Shown here in pieces: positions 9,808 through 20,495 of a stretch of 64,000 nucleotides of DNA. The notes beneath the pieces were generated by a model that was given only the letters and a program-made list of their open reading frames with translations, made no database searches and was not told the origin of the DNA. The position numbers and the translations under genes were made by a program. Within the stretch, counting starts at the first letter, position 1, and each line of letters starts with the position of its first letter. Origin of the DNA: Labedella populi (lineage in GTDB: Bacteria; Actinomycetota; Actinomycetes; Actinomycetales; Microbacteriaceae); contig NZ_RZNC01000003.1 in NCBI RefSeq assembly GCF_004078655.1, positions 372,001 to 436,000 on the forward strand, given 5' to 3'.

Positions 9808-11001
9808 CTAGAGCCCCGCTGCGGCCCGCAGGTCGTCGACGCGGTCCGTGCGCTCCCAGGTGAAATCGGGCAGCTCCCGACCGAAGTGGCCGTATGCGGC
9901 CGTCTGTGCGTAGATCGGGCGAAGGAGATCGAGGTCCTCGATGATCGCCGCCGGGCGCAAGTCGAACACGGAGCGGATGGCGTCGACGATGCGCTCGTCG
10001 GGCACCGCGTTCGTCCCGAACGACTCGACGTAGAGGCCGACGGGTGCTGCGGCGCCGATCGCATACGCGACCTGCACCTCGAGCCGCTCGGCGAGCCCCG
10101 CGGCGACGGCGTTCTTCGCGACCCAACGCATGGCGTAGGCGGCCGATCGGTCCACCTTCGACGGGTCCTTGCCGCTGAAGGCCCCGCCGCCGTGACGCGA
10201 CGCACCGCCGTACGTGTCGATGATGATCTTCCGGCCTGTGAGGCCGGCGTCGCCCTTGGGGCCGCCGATGACGAAGGTGCCCGTCGGGTTGATCAGGAGA
10301 CGTGTCTCGGAGGTGTCGAGGTCGAGCATGTCGAGGACGGGACGGATGACGTGCTCGGTGACGGCCGCGCGCACATCGGCGGTCGAGACACCGGCGGCGT
10401 GCTGCGTCGACAGGACGATCGTCTCGACCGATCGCGGGACCGCGCCCTCGTAGCCGATCGTCGCTTGCGTCTTGCCGTCCGGACGGAGGAAGTCGAGCTC
10501 GCCGCTCTTGCGGACGCTCGCGAGGCGCTCGGCGAGCCGGTGGGCGATCCAGATCGGGATCGGCATGAGCTCGGCGGTCTCGTTCGTCGCGTAGCCGAAC
10601 ATGATGCCCTGGTCGCCGGCGCCCTGGGCGTCACGGGCGTCGACGCTCGACTGCTCGCGCGACTCGAAGGCCGCATCCACCCCCTGTGCGATGTCCGGCG
10701 ACTGCTGCCCGATCGACACCGAGACGCCGCAGGACGCTCCGTCGAACCCGGTCTCGGACGAGTCGTAGCCGATGCCCGTGACGACGTCGCGCACGATCTG
10801 CGGGATCTCGACGTAACCGTCCGTCGACACCTCACCCGCGACGTGCACGAGCCCGGTCGTGACGAGCGTCTCGACGGCGACACGACTCGACGGGTCGACC
10901 GTCAGCAGCGCGTCGAGGATGCTGTCGGAGATCTGGTCGCAGACCTTGTCCGGATGTCCTTCGGTGACGGATTCGGACGTGAAGAGGCGACGCACGGTCA
11001 T
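9808..11001 (-). CDS. metK: S-adenosylmethionine synthetase
   Basis: Makes SAM from methionine and ATP. The 397-residue protein begins [20 protein letters not shown], with the ATP-binding His and metal ligand, and contains [11 protein letters not shown] and [21 protein letters not shown], the two MAT signatures, and [19 protein letters not shown]. Start ATG at 11001 has GGAG 8 nt upstream. SAM made here feeds RsmB, encoded two genes downstream. A small hairpin lies 46-64 bp upstream of the start. Gene order rpoZ-metK lacks the coaBC that usually sits between them. Confidence 0.97.
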   Translation of the reverse strand: MTVRRLFTSESVTEGHPDKVCDQISDSILDALLTVDPSSRVAVETLVTTGLVHVAGEVSTDGYVEIPQIVRDVVTGIGYDSSETGFDGASCGVSVSIGQQSPDIAQGVDAAFESREQSSVDARDAQGAGDQGIMFGYATNETAELMPIPIWIAHRLAERLASVRKSGELDFLRPDGKTQATIGYEGAVPRSVETIVLSTQHAAGVSTADVRAAVTEHVIRPVLDMLDLDTSETRLLINPTGTFVIGGPKGDAGLTGRKIIIDTYGGASRHGGGAFSGKDPSKVDRSAAYAMRWVAKNAVAAGLAERLEVQVAYAIGAAAPVGLYVESFGTNAVPDERIVDAIRSVFDLRPAAIIEDLDLLRPIYAQTAAYGHFGRELPDFTWERTDRVDDLRAAAGL

Positions 11002-11046
11002 GGATGGTCTCCAGAGGGAAAAGGTTCGATGCTCGACGAGGCGATC

Positions 11047-11065
11047 GGTGCATTCAGCATGCACC
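11047..11065 (-). repeat. Leader hairpin upstream of metK
   Basis: Perfect 7-bp inverted repeat (GGTGCAT / ATGCACC) with a 5-nt loop, placed between the rpoZ terminator and the metK ribosome site. Too small to be a known SAM riboswitch; it could be a transcription-factor operator or a minor leader structure. No function can be assigned. Confidence 0.35.
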
Positions 11066-11110
11066 GCACCACCGACAGCGGGTCGTTACGACGCGACCCG
11101 CCCACGAAGG

Positions 11111-11140
11111 AACGGCCGGCTCCCACTGGGGCCGGCCGTT
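11111..11140 (-). terminator. Intrinsic terminator-like hairpin after rpoZ
   Basis: Perfect 10-bp GC-rich stem (AACGGCCGGC / GCCGGCCGTT) with a 10-nt loop, 9 bp past the rpoZ stop on the minus strand. There is no U-run, as is common for actinobacterial hairpin terminators. It separates the gmk-rpoZ transcript from metK. Confidence 0.65.
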
Positions 11141-11149
11141 CGGGTGAGG

Positions 11150-11407
11150 CTATTCCGCGAGCTGGCGGACGGTGAGCTTGTCCTCGTTGATCTCGCGCAT
11201 GGCGACCGAGAGCGGCTTGTCGTCGACGTTGGAGTCGACGAGCGGTCCGACGTTGTCGAAGAGGCTGCCTTCGTGCAGGTCGGCGTAGTAGTCGTTGATC
11301 TGCCGTGCGCGCTTCGATGCGAAGATCACGAGGGCATACTTGGAATCCACCTTCGACAGCAACTCGTCGATGGGGGGATCGATGATTCCTTTTTGGCGAT
11401 CGGCCAT
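11150..11407 (-). CDS. rpoZ: RNA polymerase omega subunit
   Basis: Smallest subunit of RNA polymerase; helps fold and assemble beta'. The 85-residue protein has the conserved [26 protein letters not shown] core. It lies 81 bp downstream of the IHF-GMK gene in the order gmk-rpoZ that is general in bacteria. A terminator hairpin follows at once. An AGGAG sequence lies 12 nt before the ATG, which is rather far for efficient initiation. Confidence 0.97.
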   Translation of the reverse strand: MADRQKGIIDPPIDELLSKVDSKYALVIFASKRARQINDYYADLHEGSLFDNVGPLVDSNVDDKPLSVAMREINEDKLTVRQLAE

Positions 11408-11488
11408 GGTTCGTTCACACTCCTGGTGCGGTTGTTCGTGAGCGGATGGATCGAGCGCTCTCCGCGGGAGAACGGTGCTCGAGAGCGA

Positions 11489-12412
11489 TCAACGCGAGGT
11501 CGCGGATCCGCGGGTCACCAGCAAGTCTACGACCTCCGCGGCCGCGGCGCTCACGTCGGAGTTCACGACCCGGTGATCGAACTCGTCCTGGGCGGCGAGT
11601 TCGATGTGCGCCGTCTCGAGTCTCCTCGCCTGTTCCGCCTCGTCCTCGGTGCCCCGACCGATGAGTCGACGCACGAGCTCGTCCCACGACGGAGGCACGA
11701 GGAAGACGAGCGTCGCCTCCGGCATATGGCGCCGGACCTGGCGCGCGCCCTGGATGTCGATCTCGAGAAGGACGCTGTCCCCGCGGGCGAGAGCCGCCTC
11801 GATCGGTCCCCTGGGAGTGCCGTAGCGGTGCGAGTTGTGCACTGTCGCGTACTCGAGGAGTTCGTTCTCCTCGATCATGCGGTCGAACTCCTCGTCGGTG
11901 ACGAAGTAGTAGTTGACGCCCTCGATTTCGCCCGGTCGGGGCTTCCGTGTGGTCGCCGACACGCTGAGCAGCACGTCGGGGTAGTTGTCACGGATGTAGG
12001 AGGCGACGGTCCCCTTGCCGACGGCGGTGGGACCGGCGAGCACCACGAGTCGGCTGCGCCGCCGTGCCCGATTGACGGACTCGCGGTCGGCGAGGAAGGC
12101 CTTCAGCTTGCGCCGCTGGTGTACCCCGAGTCCCCCGAGTCGCTTCGACGGCGAGATGCCGAGGTCGTTCATGATGCGCGGGAGCTTCGTCTGCCCGATC
12201 GCCGGCACGCTCAGGAGCAGGTCGGTCACCCGCAGGCGCCCCTCGACGCCGACCGGATGGGACGTCGCCGCGTCGAGCACGTCGACGGCCGATCGCGTCC
12301 CTCCTGCGACCGCGGCCTTGACCGTGGCGCGCGCCCGTCTCGCCGCGACGGCGGCTCGAGAAGCGGCGGTGCGGTCGACTTCCGGCGGTCGACGTCCCGA
12401 GTCCTGCGTCAC
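11489..12412 (-). CDS. gmk: Fusion of actinobacterial integration host factor (mIHF) and guanylate kinase
   Basis: A single 307-residue frame with two recognisable parts. Residues about 16-108 resemble the actinobacterial IHF: VAARRARATVKAAVAGG, a helix ending LLSVPAIGQTKLPRIM with a helix-hairpin-helix, and LGGLGVHQRRKL. Residues about 120-307 are guanylate kinase: P-loop GPTAVGKGT (127-135), ATTRKPRPGEIEGVNYYFV for GMP binding, and LLEIDIQGARQV. Guanylate kinase converts GMP to GDP; mIHF binds DNA and shapes the nucleoid. In mycobacteria these are adjacent separate genes. GTG at 12412 overlaps the pyrF stop as GTGA with AGAGGA upstream, so translation includes the IHF part. Confidence 0.93.
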   Translation of the reverse strand: MTQDSGRRPPEVDRTAASRAAVAARRARATVKAAVAGGTRSAVDVLDAATSHPVGVEGRLRVTDLLLSVPAIGQTKLPRIMNDLGISPSKRLGGLGVHQRRKLKAFLADRESVNRARRRSRLVVLAGPTAVGKGTVASYIRDNYPDVLLSVSATTRKPRPGEIEGVNYYFVTDEEFDRMIEENELLEYATVHNSHRYGTPRGPIEAALARGDSVLLEIDIQGARQVRRHMPEATLVFLVPPSWDELVRRLIGRGTEDEAEQARRLETAHIELAAQDEFDHRVVNSDVSAAAAEVVDLLVTRGSATSR

Positions 12413-13236
12413 AACGTTCCTCTCACCTCTGCCGCCCGCTCGGAGATCGCGTGTGCGATCCCCGCGGGACCGCTCGACAGCAGGCTTCGTGATTCGCTTA
12501 CGATAACGCCCTCGGAGAGGTTCCCGTAAATCTCCCGGGTCCGGCCTGTGTGAGCCCCCTGGTGCCCGAAGCCCGGGGCGAGGACCGGGAGTGGCCGCTC
12601 GACATCGTCGAGACCGGCCGCGGCGAGGTCGACGGTCGCCCCGATGACCACGCCGATCGGCCCGATGCCGTCTCCCGTCGTCGCGTTCCAGGCGGCGACG
12701 TCGTCGAGCACACGCCGGGAGACGCTGCGTCCATCCGGTGTCCGCGCCCTCTGGACGGACGCGCCGGCGGGATTCGACGTCGCGGCGAGCACGAACGCGC
12801 CTTTTCCGACACGGGCGGCGGCGGCGAACGTGTCGGCCAGGTCCTCCACTCCGAGGTACGGGTTGAGGGTCAGCGCGTCCACTTCGAGGGGACCACCCTC
12901 CTCGAGCCAAGCGCCAGCGTACCCCGCCATACTCGACCCGATCTCGCCACGCTTGACGTCGCCGATGACGAGGAGGCCGGCGGAACGCGCGGCGCCGAGA
13001 ACCTCCTCCAGGGCGATGAAGCCCGCCGACCCGAACCGCTCGAAGAAGGCGACCTGAGGCTTCACGATGCCCGCGGAGCCCACCGTCGCCTCGACGACAC
13101 GCAGCCCGAAGTCACGGACTCCGGAGCCGGACGCCGGAAGGCCCCACTCCGCGAGAAGCCCCTCGTGGGGGTCGATCCCGACGCACAGCCGTCCGGAGGC
13201 CGCGAAGACCTCGGTCAGTCGGTCTCCGAAGCTCAC
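12409..13236 (-). CDS. pyrF: Orotidine 5'-phosphate decarboxylase, type 2
   Basis: Last step of de novo UMP synthesis. The 275-residue length, [12 protein letters not shown] near the N-terminus and the catalytic loop [17 protein letters not shown] identify the longer type 2 subfamily usual in actinobacteria. It starts with GTG at 13236, overlapping the carB stop by 4 bp, and overlaps the IHF-GMK gene in the same way at its end, so it is tightly embedded in the pyr operon. Confidence 0.96.
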   Translation of the reverse strand: MSFGDRLTEVFAASGRLCVGIDPHEGLLAEWGLPASGSGVRDFGLRVVEATVGSAGIVKPQVAFFERFGSAGFIALEEVLGAARSAGLLVIGDVKRGEIGSSMAGYAGAWLEEGGPLEVDALTLNPYLGVEDLADTFAAAARVGKGAFVLAATSNPAGASVQRARTPDGRSVSRRVLDDVAAWNATTGDGIGPIGVVIGATVDLAAAGLDDVERPLPVLAPGFGHQGAHTGRTREIYGNLSEGVIVSESRSLLSSGPAGIAHAISERAAEVRGTL

Positions 13237-16200
13237 ACGCGGGCCTCGCGTTCGAGCTGGTACTCCTGCAGGCTCGTCACCTGGAAGCCGTCACGGATCG
13301 CGCCGAAGGACGCGACGGCCGCCGTGAGCTGGGCGATCGTCGTGAAGAGAGGTTTGTCCGCCGCGACGGCCGCCGCGCGGATCTCGTAGCCGTCGGCGCG
13401 CGCCGACCGACCGGAGGGCGTGTTGATGACGATGTCGACCTCGTTGCGGTTGATGAGGTCGACGATCGACGGCTCGCCGACGACCGACTCGTCACCCTCG
13501 CTGAACTTCCGCACCTGACGGGTCGTGATCCCGTTGCGGCTGAGCACCTCGGCCGTGCCCTCCGTCGCGAGGATCGTGAAACCGAGCTCCTGGAGCCGGA
13601 GCACGGGCAGGACGATGGAGCGCTTGTCGCGGTCGGAGACCGACACGAACACCGTCCCCTCGAGCGGCAGCCCGCCGTACGCGGCCTCCTGGCTCTTCGC
13701 GAACGCCGTCGGGAAGTCCCGATCGATCCCCATGACCTCGCCCGTCGAGCGCATCTCCGGACCGAGCACGGAGTCGACGATGTCGCCGTTCTTCGTGCGG
13801 AATCGCTTGAAGGGCAGGACGGCCTCCTTGACGGAGATCGGCGAGTCCATTGGCACGCGTGAGCCGTCGACGGCCGGGAGGAGTCCCGACTCGATGAGAC
13901 CACGGACGGTGGAACCGGTCATGAGGAGCGACGCGGCCTTCGCAAGCGGGATTCCGAGCGCCTTCGAGACGAACGGAACCGTGCGGGAAGCGCGCGGGTT
14001 GGCCTCGAGCACGTAGAGGATTCCCTGGGCGATCGCGAACTGCACGTTCAACAGTCCGCGGACGCCGACGCCCTCGGCGATCTGCAGCGTCGCGTCGCGG
14101 ACACGGTCGATCTGGGCCTTGCCGAGCGTGACGGGCGGGAGGGTGCAGCTCGAGTCGCCCGAGTGGATTCCCGCCTCCTCGATGTGCTCCATCACGCCAC
14201 CGATGTAGAGCTCCTCGCCGTCGTAGAGAGCGTCGACGTCGATCTCGATCGCGTCGTCGAGGAATCGGTCGACGAGGAGCGGGTGCGCCGAGTCGACGAT
14301 GCCCTGGTCGGCGATGCGGTGGAAGTAGTCGGCGAGCGACGCACTGTCGTAGACGATCTCCATGCCGCGACCGCCGAGCACGAAGCTCGGTCGGACGAGG
14401 ACGGGATAGCCGATCCCCTCGGCGATCGCGACGGCTCCGGCGAAGTCGACGGCCGTGCCGTTCTTCGGGGCGAGCAGGCCGGCCGCATCGAGGATCGCGG
14501 AGAACGCTCCGCGCTCCTCGGCGAGGTCGATGGCCTCGGGCTGCGTCCCGAGGATCGGGACGCCCGCCTCCTTGAGGCCGTTCGCGAGTCCGAGCGCGGT
14601 CTGCCCGCCGAGCTGCACGACCACGCCGACGAGCTCACCGGACAGGCTCTCCGCGTGGATGACCTCGAGGACGTCCTCGAGCGTGAGCGGCTCGAAGTAG
14701 AGCCTGTCGCTCGTGTCGTAGTCCGTCGAGACCGTCTCCGGGTTGCAGTTGATCATGATCGTCTCGAAGCCCGCCTCCGAGAGGGCGAACGACGCGTGCA
14801 CGCACGAGTAGTCGAACTCGACGCCCTGCCCGATGCGGTTCGGACCGGAGCCGAGGATGACGACCTTTCGGCGGTCGCTGGGGGCGACCTCGGTCTCCTG
14901 GTCGTAGCTCGAGTAGTGGTACGGCGTGAGCGCGGGGAACTCCCCCGCGCACGTGTCGACGGTCTTGTAGACGGGTCGCACGCCGAGGATGTGACGGACC
15001 TCGCGCACCTCCTTCTCGCCGAAGCCGCGCAATTGACCGATCTGCACGTCGGAGAAGCCGTGGTCCTTCGCTACCGTGAGGACGGCCGTGTCGAGGACGG
15101 GAGCCGCACGCACGTAGTCGGCGACCTCGTTGATCAACACGATCTGGTCGAGGAACCACGGATCGATCTTCGTGGCCTCGAAGGTCTCCTCGACGCTCGC
15201 CCCGAGGCGGAGCGCTTGCTGGACGAGGACGATACGACCGTCGGTCGGCGTCCGTGCGAGGTCGAGCAGCTCGGCGGCCGAGCGTGACTCGTCACCCCAG
15301 TGGAAGCTCGATCCCTTCTTCTCGAGAGACCGCAGCGCCTTCTGGAGCGCCGTCGCGTAGTTGCGGCCGATCGCCATCGCCTCGCCGACGCTCTTCATGG
15401 TCGTCGTGAGCGTCGGGTCGGCGGCGGGGAACTTCTCGAACGCGAACCGCGGCACCTTCACGACGACGTAGTCGAGCGTCGGCTCGAAGCTCGCCGGGGT
15501 CACCTTCGTGATGTCATTCGGGATCTCGTCGAGCCGGTAGCCGATCGCGAGCTTCGCGGCGATCTTCGCGATCGGGAAGCCCGTGGCCTTGGAGGCGAGA
15601 GCGCTCGAACGCGAGACGCGCGGGTTCATCTCGATGACGATGACGCGGCCGTTCGACGGGTCGACGGCGAACTGGATGTTGCAGCCGCCCGTGTCGACGC
15701 CGACGGCGCGGATGATGTCGATGCCGATGTCGCGGAGGTTCTGGTACTCGCGGTCCGTGAGGGTGAGAGCCGGGGCGACCGTGATCGAGTCGCCGGTGTG
15801 CACACCCACGGGATCGACGTTCTCGATCGAGCACACGACGACGGTGTTGTCGGCCGTGTCGCGCATGAGCTCGAGCTCGTACTCCTTCCAACCGAGGATC
15901 GACTCCTCGAGGAGGACCTCGCTCGTCGGGCTCTGGTGGATGCCGTCCCCCACGATGCGCCGCAGCTCCTCCTCGGTGTACGCGAAGCCCGAACCGAGAC
16001 CGCCCATCGTGAAGGACGGGCGGACCACGAGGGGGTAGCCGAGGTCTTCGGCGTACGAGACCGCCTCGTCGACCGAGTGGGCGATGTACGAACGGGCGAC
16101 GTCGGCACCCGCGTCGAGGACGAGCTGCTTGAAGACCTGACGGTCCTCGCCCTTCTGGATCGCCTCGAAGTTCGCGCCGATGAGCTCGACGTCGTACTTC

Positions 16201-16526
16201 TCGAGGATCCCGTGCTCGTGCAGCTGGATCGCGGCGTTGAGGGCCGTCTGGCCGCCGAGCGTCGGCAGGATCGCATCCGGCCGCTCCTTCGCGATGATGG
16301 TCTCGATGACCTCCCATGTGATCGGCTCGACGTAGGTCGCGTCGGCGAAGTCGGGGTCCGTCATGATCGTCGCGGGGTTCGAGTTCACGAGGATCACGCG
16401 CACGCCCTCCTCGCGGAGCACGCGGCACGCCTGGGTCCCGGAGTAGTCGAACTCGACGGCCTGCCCGATGACGATCGGGCCGGATCCGATGACGAGGACG
16501 CTGTTGATGTCGTCGCGCTTGGGCAT
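13233..16526 (-). CDS. carB: Carbamoyl-phosphate synthase large subunit
   Basis: Makes carbamoyl phosphate from bicarbonate, ammonia channelled from CarA, and two ATP; the product serves pyrimidine and arginine synthesis. The 1097-residue protein has two homologous ATP-grasp halves, each opening with a VxxLGSGPxxIGQ-type motif ([20 protein letters not shown] and [20 protein letters not shown]). The C-terminal MGS-like allosteric domain ([20 protein letters not shown]) follows. The ATG at 16526 shares its A with the carA TAA stop. Effector control by UMP or ornithine is likely but not readable from sequence. Confidence 0.98.
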   Translation of the reverse strand: MPKRDDINSVLVIGSGPIVIGQAVEFDYSGTQACRVLREEGVRVILVNSNPATIMTDPDFADATYVEPITWEVIETIIAKERPDAILPTLGGQTALNAAIQLHEHGILEKYDVELIGANFEAIQKGEDRQVFKQLVLDAGADVARSYIAHSVDEAVSYAEDLGYPLVVRPSFTMGGLGSGFAYTEEELRRIVGDGIHQSPTSEVLLEESILGWKEYELELMRDTADNTVVVCSIENVDPVGVHTGDSITVAPALTLTDREYQNLRDIGIDIIRAVGVDTGGCNIQFAVDPSNGRVIVIEMNPRVSRSSALASKATGFPIAKIAAKLAIGYRLDEIPNDITKVTPASFEPTLDYVVVKVPRFAFEKFPAADPTLTTTMKSVGEAMAIGRNYATALQKALRSLEKKGSSFHWGDESRSAAELLDLARTPTDGRIVLVQQALRLGASVEETFEATKIDPWFLDQIVLINEVADYVRAAPVLDTAVLTVAKDHGFSDVQIGQLRGFGEKEVREVRHILGVRPVYKTVDTCAGEFPALTPYHYSSYDQETEVAPSDRRKVVILGSGPNRIGQGVEFDYSCVHASFALSEAGFETIMINCNPETVSTDYDTSDRLYFEPLTLEDVLEVIHAESLSGELVGVVVQLGGQTALGLANGLKEAGVPILGTQPEAIDLAEERGAFSAILDAAGLLAPKNGTAVDFAGAVAIAEGIGYPVLVRPSFVLGGRGMEIVYDSASLADYFHRIADQGIVDSAHPLLVDRFLDDAIEIDVDALYDGEELYIGGVMEHIEEAGIHSGDSSCTLPPVTLGKAQIDRVRDATLQIAEGVGVRGLLNVQFAIAQGILYVLEANPRASRTVPFVSKALGIPLAKAASLLMTGSTVRGLIESGLLPAVDGSRVPMDSPISVKEAVLPFKRFRTKNGDIVDSVLGPEMRSTGEVMGIDRDFPTAFAKSQEAAYGGLPLEGTVFVSVSDRDKRSIVLPVLRLQELGFTILATEGTAEVLSRNGITTRQVRKFSEGDESVVGEPSIVDLINRNEVDIVINTPSGRSARADGYEIRAAAVAADKPLFTTIAQLTAAVASFGAIRDGFQVTSLQEYQLEREARV

Positions 16527-17701
16527 TAGTTCTGATCTCCCGTGGAAGTGGTCTCGTCCCGTCGCGCGATCACGAGGTCGCGGAAGCGGTCGAACAGGTG
16601 GTTGGCGTCGTGCGGGCCGGCGGCCGATTCGGGGTGGTACTGGACGCTGAACGCGGGGATGTCGAGGCAGCGCAGCCCCTCGACGACGTTGTCGTTGAGG
16701 GAGTAGTGGCTCACCTCTGCGCGACCGAAGCCCTCAGGCGAGTCATGCACACCCTCGACGGGGAGGTCGACAGCGAAACCGTGGTTCTGCGACGTGATCT
16801 CCACTCGGCCCGTCGTCTTGTCGAGCACGGGCTGATTGATGCCGCGGTGACCGAAGGGAAGCTTGTACGTCGGGAAACCGAGCGCGCGACCGAGGAGCTG
16901 GTTGCCGAAGCAGATGCCGAAGTAGGGAACCCCGGCCCGCAGCGATTCGCGGAGGAGCTCGACGTGGGCGTCGGACGCCGCCGGGTCGCCCGGTCCGTTC
17001 GAGAAGAAGAGCGCGTCGGGATTCAGCGCCTTCACCTGGTCGGCCGAGGCGCTCTGCGGCAGGACCTCGACATCGAATCCGCGCTCGGACAGGTAGGTCA
17101 GCGTCGATTTCTTGACGCCGAGATCGAGGACCGCGACCGTGCCGATCCGCTCGCCCGACGCGGGGATGCGGTAGGGCTCCCCCGTCGACACGTCACCGGA
17201 GAGGTTCCGTCCGCGCATGTCGACACCGCGACGGACGAGGTCGAGCTGCTCGGCGGCGGGCAGCGCGGCGTCCTCGCCGGAGAAGATGCCGGCCTTCATC
17301 GCGCCGCCGGAACGGATGTGGCGCGTGATCGCTCGCGTGTCGATGCCCGAGATGCCGACGACTCCATCGCGTGCGAGTTCGTCATCGAGGGACCCCTCGG
17401 CGCGGAAGTTGGAGACGACGCGGGAAGGGTCGCGCACGACGTAACCGGCGACCCAGATGCGCGCGGACTCGCGATCCTCGGTGTTGACTCCCGTGTTGCC
17501 GATGTGGGGAGCCGTCTGGATGACGATCTGGCCGGCGTACGACGGGTCCGTGAGCGTCTCCTGGTATCCGGTCATACCCGTCGCGAAGACGACCTCGCCG
17601 AGTGTGCGGCCGACGGCGCCGTAGGCTCGGCCGGTGAAGCGGGCGCCGTCTTCGAGGACGAGGACGGCGGGTGGGCCGGGGACGAAGCGGGTGTCGCTCA
17701 T
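16526..17701 (-). CDS. carA: Carbamoyl-phosphate synthase small (glutaminase) subunit
   Basis: Hydrolyses glutamine to supply ammonia to CarB. The 391-residue protein has the N-terminal small-subunit domain ([20 protein letters not shown]) and a class I glutamine amidotransferase domain with the nucleophile in [16 protein letters not shown] and the His-Glu pair in [12 protein letters not shown]. The start overlaps the end of the PH-like membrane protein gene by 4 bp. Confidence 0.97.
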   Translation of the reverse strand: MSDTRFVPGPPAVLVLEDGARFTGRAYGAVGRTLGEVVFATGMTGYQETLTDPSYAGQIVIQTAPHIGNTGVNTEDRESARIWVAGYVVRDPSRVVSNFRAEGSLDDELARDGVVGISGIDTRAITRHIRSGGAMKAGIFSGEDAALPAAEQLDLVRRGVDMRGRNLSGDVSTGEPYRIPASGERIGTVAVLDLGVKKSTLTYLSERGFDVEVLPQSASADQVKALNPDALFFSNGPGDPAASDAHVELLRESLRAGVPYFGICFGNQLLGRALGFPTYKLPFGHRGINQPVLDKTTGRVEITSQNHGFAVDLPVEGVHDSPEGFGRAEVSHYSLNDNVVEGLRCLDIPAFSVQYHPESAAGPHDANHLFDRFRDLVIARRDETTSTGDQN

Positions 17702-18213
17702 GAGGGGGACTCACTCTCGGTGGGTACGGGGGAACGGGGGACGATGACGCGCTGGAGGTCGGCGACCACCGTGCGCTGGTCGGCGTCGAGGATGCGCACG
17801 AACGAGTCGCACGCGACGCCGGAAATGGCCCAGGAGATCCGGACGAGACCGTCGGACTCGACCACACGATCGATCGCGACGTTCGCGGTGGCGACCGCGG
17901 TGACGGTCTCGGCGGGGATGAAGGCCGGTCGCTCCCCCGGGATGGCGAGGACGAGACCAGCCGGTGCGATCGAGAGCACCGCGCGCGCCCGGAAGCCGAG
18001 GCCGCGTACGGCCAAGCGCTCGAGGGGGCGCCCGCCCTCCGTCGTCGCGACGTAGAGCACGTCGATCGATGTGACGGGCACATAGGGCTCGGGAACCTCG
18101 GGCACGTCGAGCGCCGCGTCTCGCCGCGTGCGACGGCGCCAGGCGAACCACATCAGAGCGAGCAGCGCGGCGAGCACGAGCGCCACGATGACCCCGGGGA
18201 CGACCCTATCCAC
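17698..18213 (-). CDS. PH-like domain membrane protein of the pyr operon
   Basis: A 171-residue protein with one N-terminal membrane helix (residues 6-25, [15 protein letters not shown]) followed by an RRRTRR stop-transfer patch and a cytoplasmic beta-rich domain. It sits between pyrC and carA, as does Rv1382 in mycobacteria, and belongs to the actinobacterial PH-like family often labelled transporter or export protein without evidence. Overlaps at both ends (8 bp with pyrC, 4 bp with carA) show co-translation with the pyrimidine enzymes. Function unknown. Confidence 0.82.
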   Translation of the reverse strand: MDRVVPGVIVALVLAALLALMWFAWRRRTRRDAALDVPEVPEPYVPVTSIDVLYVATTEGGRPLERLAVRGLGFRARAVLSIAPAGLVLAIPGERPAFIPAETVTAVATANVAIDRVVESDGLVRISWAISGVACDSFVRILDADQRTVVADLQRVIVPRSPVPTESESPS

Positions 18214-19546
18214 GGGCGGTCACCGCCTTCTGCCCGGCGACGACCTCGTCGTGCGGCCGGAGTCGACCGTCGAGCACCGTGGGAACGCCGCGGTGGAACG
18301 TCGCGACGACGCGGCCCGGCAGTCGGCGACCGAGGTAGGGCGAGTTCGCACTCTTGCCCGCAAGCGACTCGACGCCGAAAGCACGAGCGGCTCGCGTGTC
18401 GTAGAGCACGACGTCGGCCCGCGAACCGATGGTGAGACCGGTCCCCATCCCCTCGAGGCGTCCGATCCGCGCCGGCGCCTCGGACAGTACGCGTGCGACG
18501 TCCGACCACTCGATCAGGCCCGTGTCGACCATCGCGGCGTGCACGACGCTCAAGGCGGATTCGAGCCCGACCATCCCGTTGGCCGCCTCTGGCCACGCGC
18601 AGTCCTTGTGCTGATCCGGGTGCGGCGCGTGGTCCGTGGCGACGATGTCGATCGTGCCGTCGGCGAGTCCCGCCCGAACCGCCTCGACGTCCTCAGCGGA
18701 ACGCAATGGCGGATTGACCTTGAAGCGCGCGTCGTAGCTCTCCGCGAGGTCGTCGGTCAACAAGAGGTGATGGGGCGTGACCTCGGCGGTGACGGCGATG
18801 CCGCGCGCTTTCGCCCAACGGATGATGTCGACGGAACCCGCCGTCGAGACGTGACAGACGTGCAACCGGCTGCCGACGTGCTCGGTGAGGAGGACGTCCC
18901 GGGCGATGATCGCCTCCTCGGCGACGGCGGGCCAGCCCGTGAGGCCGAGGCGCGTCGATACCTCGCCCTCGTTCATCTGGGCGCCCACGGTGAGGCGTGG
19001 TTCCTGAGCGTGCTGCGCGATCGCGCCGTCGAACGCCTTGACGTACTCGAGGGCCCGTCGCATGAGCAGGGGGTCGCTCACGCAGAAGCCGTCGTCGGAG
19101 AAGAGCCGGACGCGCGCGCGCGACGAGGCCATCGCTCCCAGCTCGGCGAGCCGCTCCCCCGCGAGCCCCGTCGTGACGGCGCCGATCGGCTGGACGGTCG
19201 CGTAGCCGGAGGCCTCACCGAGGGCGAGCTCCTGCTCGACGAGCCCGGCGGTGTCGGCGACGGGCGACGTGTTCGCCATCGCGAAGACCGTCGTGAAGCC
19301 ACCGGCCGCGGCGGCCCGCGTCCCGGTGAGCACCGTCTCGCTGTCCTCGAAGCCGGGCTCACGCAAGTGCGTGTGGAGGTCGACGAGGCCCGGGAGCGCG
19401 AGCAGACCGGCGGCGTCGACGACCGTGGCGCCAAACGCGTCGAGGCCCGACCCGATCCCGGTGATCCCGCCGTCGACGATCGCGATATCGGCCGTCGATC
19501 CGTCCGCGAGGGTCGCTCCGCGCAAGAGGAAGGAAGAGTTCGTCAT
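18206..19546 (-). CDS. pyrC: Dihydroorotase, type I
   Basis: Cyclises carbamoyl aspartate to dihydroorotate, third step of pyrimidine synthesis. The 446-residue amidohydrolase has the metal-binding HTHLREPGFEDSETV near residue 60, the second His in VDIVATDHAPH, and the chain length of the multi-metal type I class. ATG at 19546 (MTNSSFLLRGATL) lies 1 bp after the pyrB stop; longer frames enter pyrB. The segment from the start to the first HxH is the usual composite-domain strand. Confidence 0.96.
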   Translation of the reverse strand: MTNSSFLLRGATLADGSTADIAIVDGGITGIGSGLDAFGATVVDAAGLLALPGLVDLHTHLREPGFEDSETVLTGTRAAAAGGFTTVFAMANTSPVADTAGLVEQELALGEASGYATVQPIGAVTTGLAGERLAELGAMASSRARVRLFSDDGFCVSDPLLMRRALEYVKAFDGAIAQHAQEPRLTVGAQMNEGEVSTRLGLTGWPAVAEEAIIARDVLLTEHVGSRLHVCHVSTAGSVDIIRWAKARGIAVTAEVTPHHLLLTDDLAESYDARFKVNPPLRSAEDVEAVRAGLADGTIDIVATDHAPHPDQHKDCAWPEAANGMVGLESALSVVHAAMVDTGLIEWSDVARVLSEAPARIGRLEGMGTGLTIGSRADVVLYDTRAARAFGVESLAGKSANSPYLGRRLPGRVVATFHRGVPTVLDGRLRPHDEVVAGQKAVTARG

Positions 19547-19547
19547 G

Positions 19548-20495
19548 TCAGTCCTCACGTTCGCCGGATAGCAGGAGATACAGCACGGCCATGCGCGCGG
19601 AGACACCGTTCGCGACCTGCTCGCGTACCGTCGATCGAGGCGAATCCGCTGCCCGTGAGGAGATCTCGAGGCCGCGGTTCATCGGTCCGGGGTGCATGAC
19701 AATCGTATCCGGGCGCAACCGTGCAAGGCGCTCGTCGTCGAGCCCCCACCGCCGCGCGTATTCCCGGGGGTTCGGGAAGTACGCGTCGTTCATCCGCTCC
19801 GTCTGGATCCGCAGCATCATGACGACGTCCGGTGACGCGGCGATCGTCGCGTCGAGGTCGTAGGACACGTCCGCCGGCCAGCCGTCGAGGTGCGTCGGCA
19901 CGAGCGTCGGAGGGCCGACGAAGACCGTCCGGGCCCCGAGCGCGGAGAGCAGCCACACGTTCGAGCGTGCGACCCGGGAGTGGAGGATGTCACCGACGAT
20001 CGCGACCGTGATGCCGTCGAGCCCGCGGCCGCGGCTCACGTCGCCGTGCAGACGACGGCGGATGGTGAATGCGTCGAGCAGCGCTTGCGTCGGGTGCTCG
20101 TGCGTCCCGTCGCCCGCGTTGACGATCCCGGCGTCGATCCATCCGCTCGCCGCGAGGGTGTGCGGAGCGCCCGATGCGCCATGGCGGATGACGACGGCGT
20201 CCGCGCCCATCTCCTCGAGGGTCTGCGCGGTGTCCTTGAGGCTCTCGCCCTTCGAGACGCTCGATCCCTTGGCACTGAAGTTGATGACGTCGGCGGAGAG
20301 GCGCTTGGCCGCAGCCTCGAACGAGATCCGGGTACGCGTCGAGTCCTCGAAGAAGAGATTGACGACAGTCTTGCCCCGGAGGGTCGGGAGCTTCCGCACC
20401 TCGCGCGTCTGTGTCTGCGCCATGTCCTCTGCGACGTCGAGGATGTGGATGGCCGCGTCCCGGGAGAGGTCGCGCGTCGAGAGCAGGTGACGCAT
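19548..20495 (-). CDS. pyrB: Aspartate carbamoyltransferase catalytic subunit
   Basis: Condenses aspartate with carbamoyl phosphate. The 315-residue protein has the carbamoyl-phosphate loop [23 protein letters not shown], the second-domain MLRIQTERM and HPGPMNRG. No regulatory PyrI is seen, as usual in actinobacteria, where control is exerted on expression by PyrR. Its start overlaps the pyrR stop by 1 bp. Confidence 0.97.
   Translation of the reverse strand: MRHLLSTRDLSRDAAIHILDVAEDMAQTQTREVRKLPTLRGKTVVNLFFEDSTRTRISFEAAAKRLSADVINFSAKGSSVSKGESLKDTAQTLEEMGADAVVIRHGASGAPHTLAASGWIDAGIVNAGDGTHEHPTQALLDAFTIRRRLHGDVSRGRGLDGITVAIVGDILHSRVARSNVWLLSALGARTVFVGPPTLVPTHLDGWPADVSYDLDATIAASPDVVMMLRIQTERMNDAYFPNPREYARRWGLDDERLARLRPDTIVMHPGPMNRGLEISSRAADSPRSTVREQVANGVSARMAVLYLLLSGERED

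Noticed and set aside
11002-11149. SAM riboswitch upstream of metK
   Set aside because: Too short, and none of the conserved SAM-I, SAM-II or SAM-IV cores could be recognised; only a 7-bp hairpin is present.
14163-15287. A 374-codon open frame antisense to carB
   Set aside because: Explained by the codon bias of carB; Val/Asp/Glu/Arg-rich without recognisable fold.
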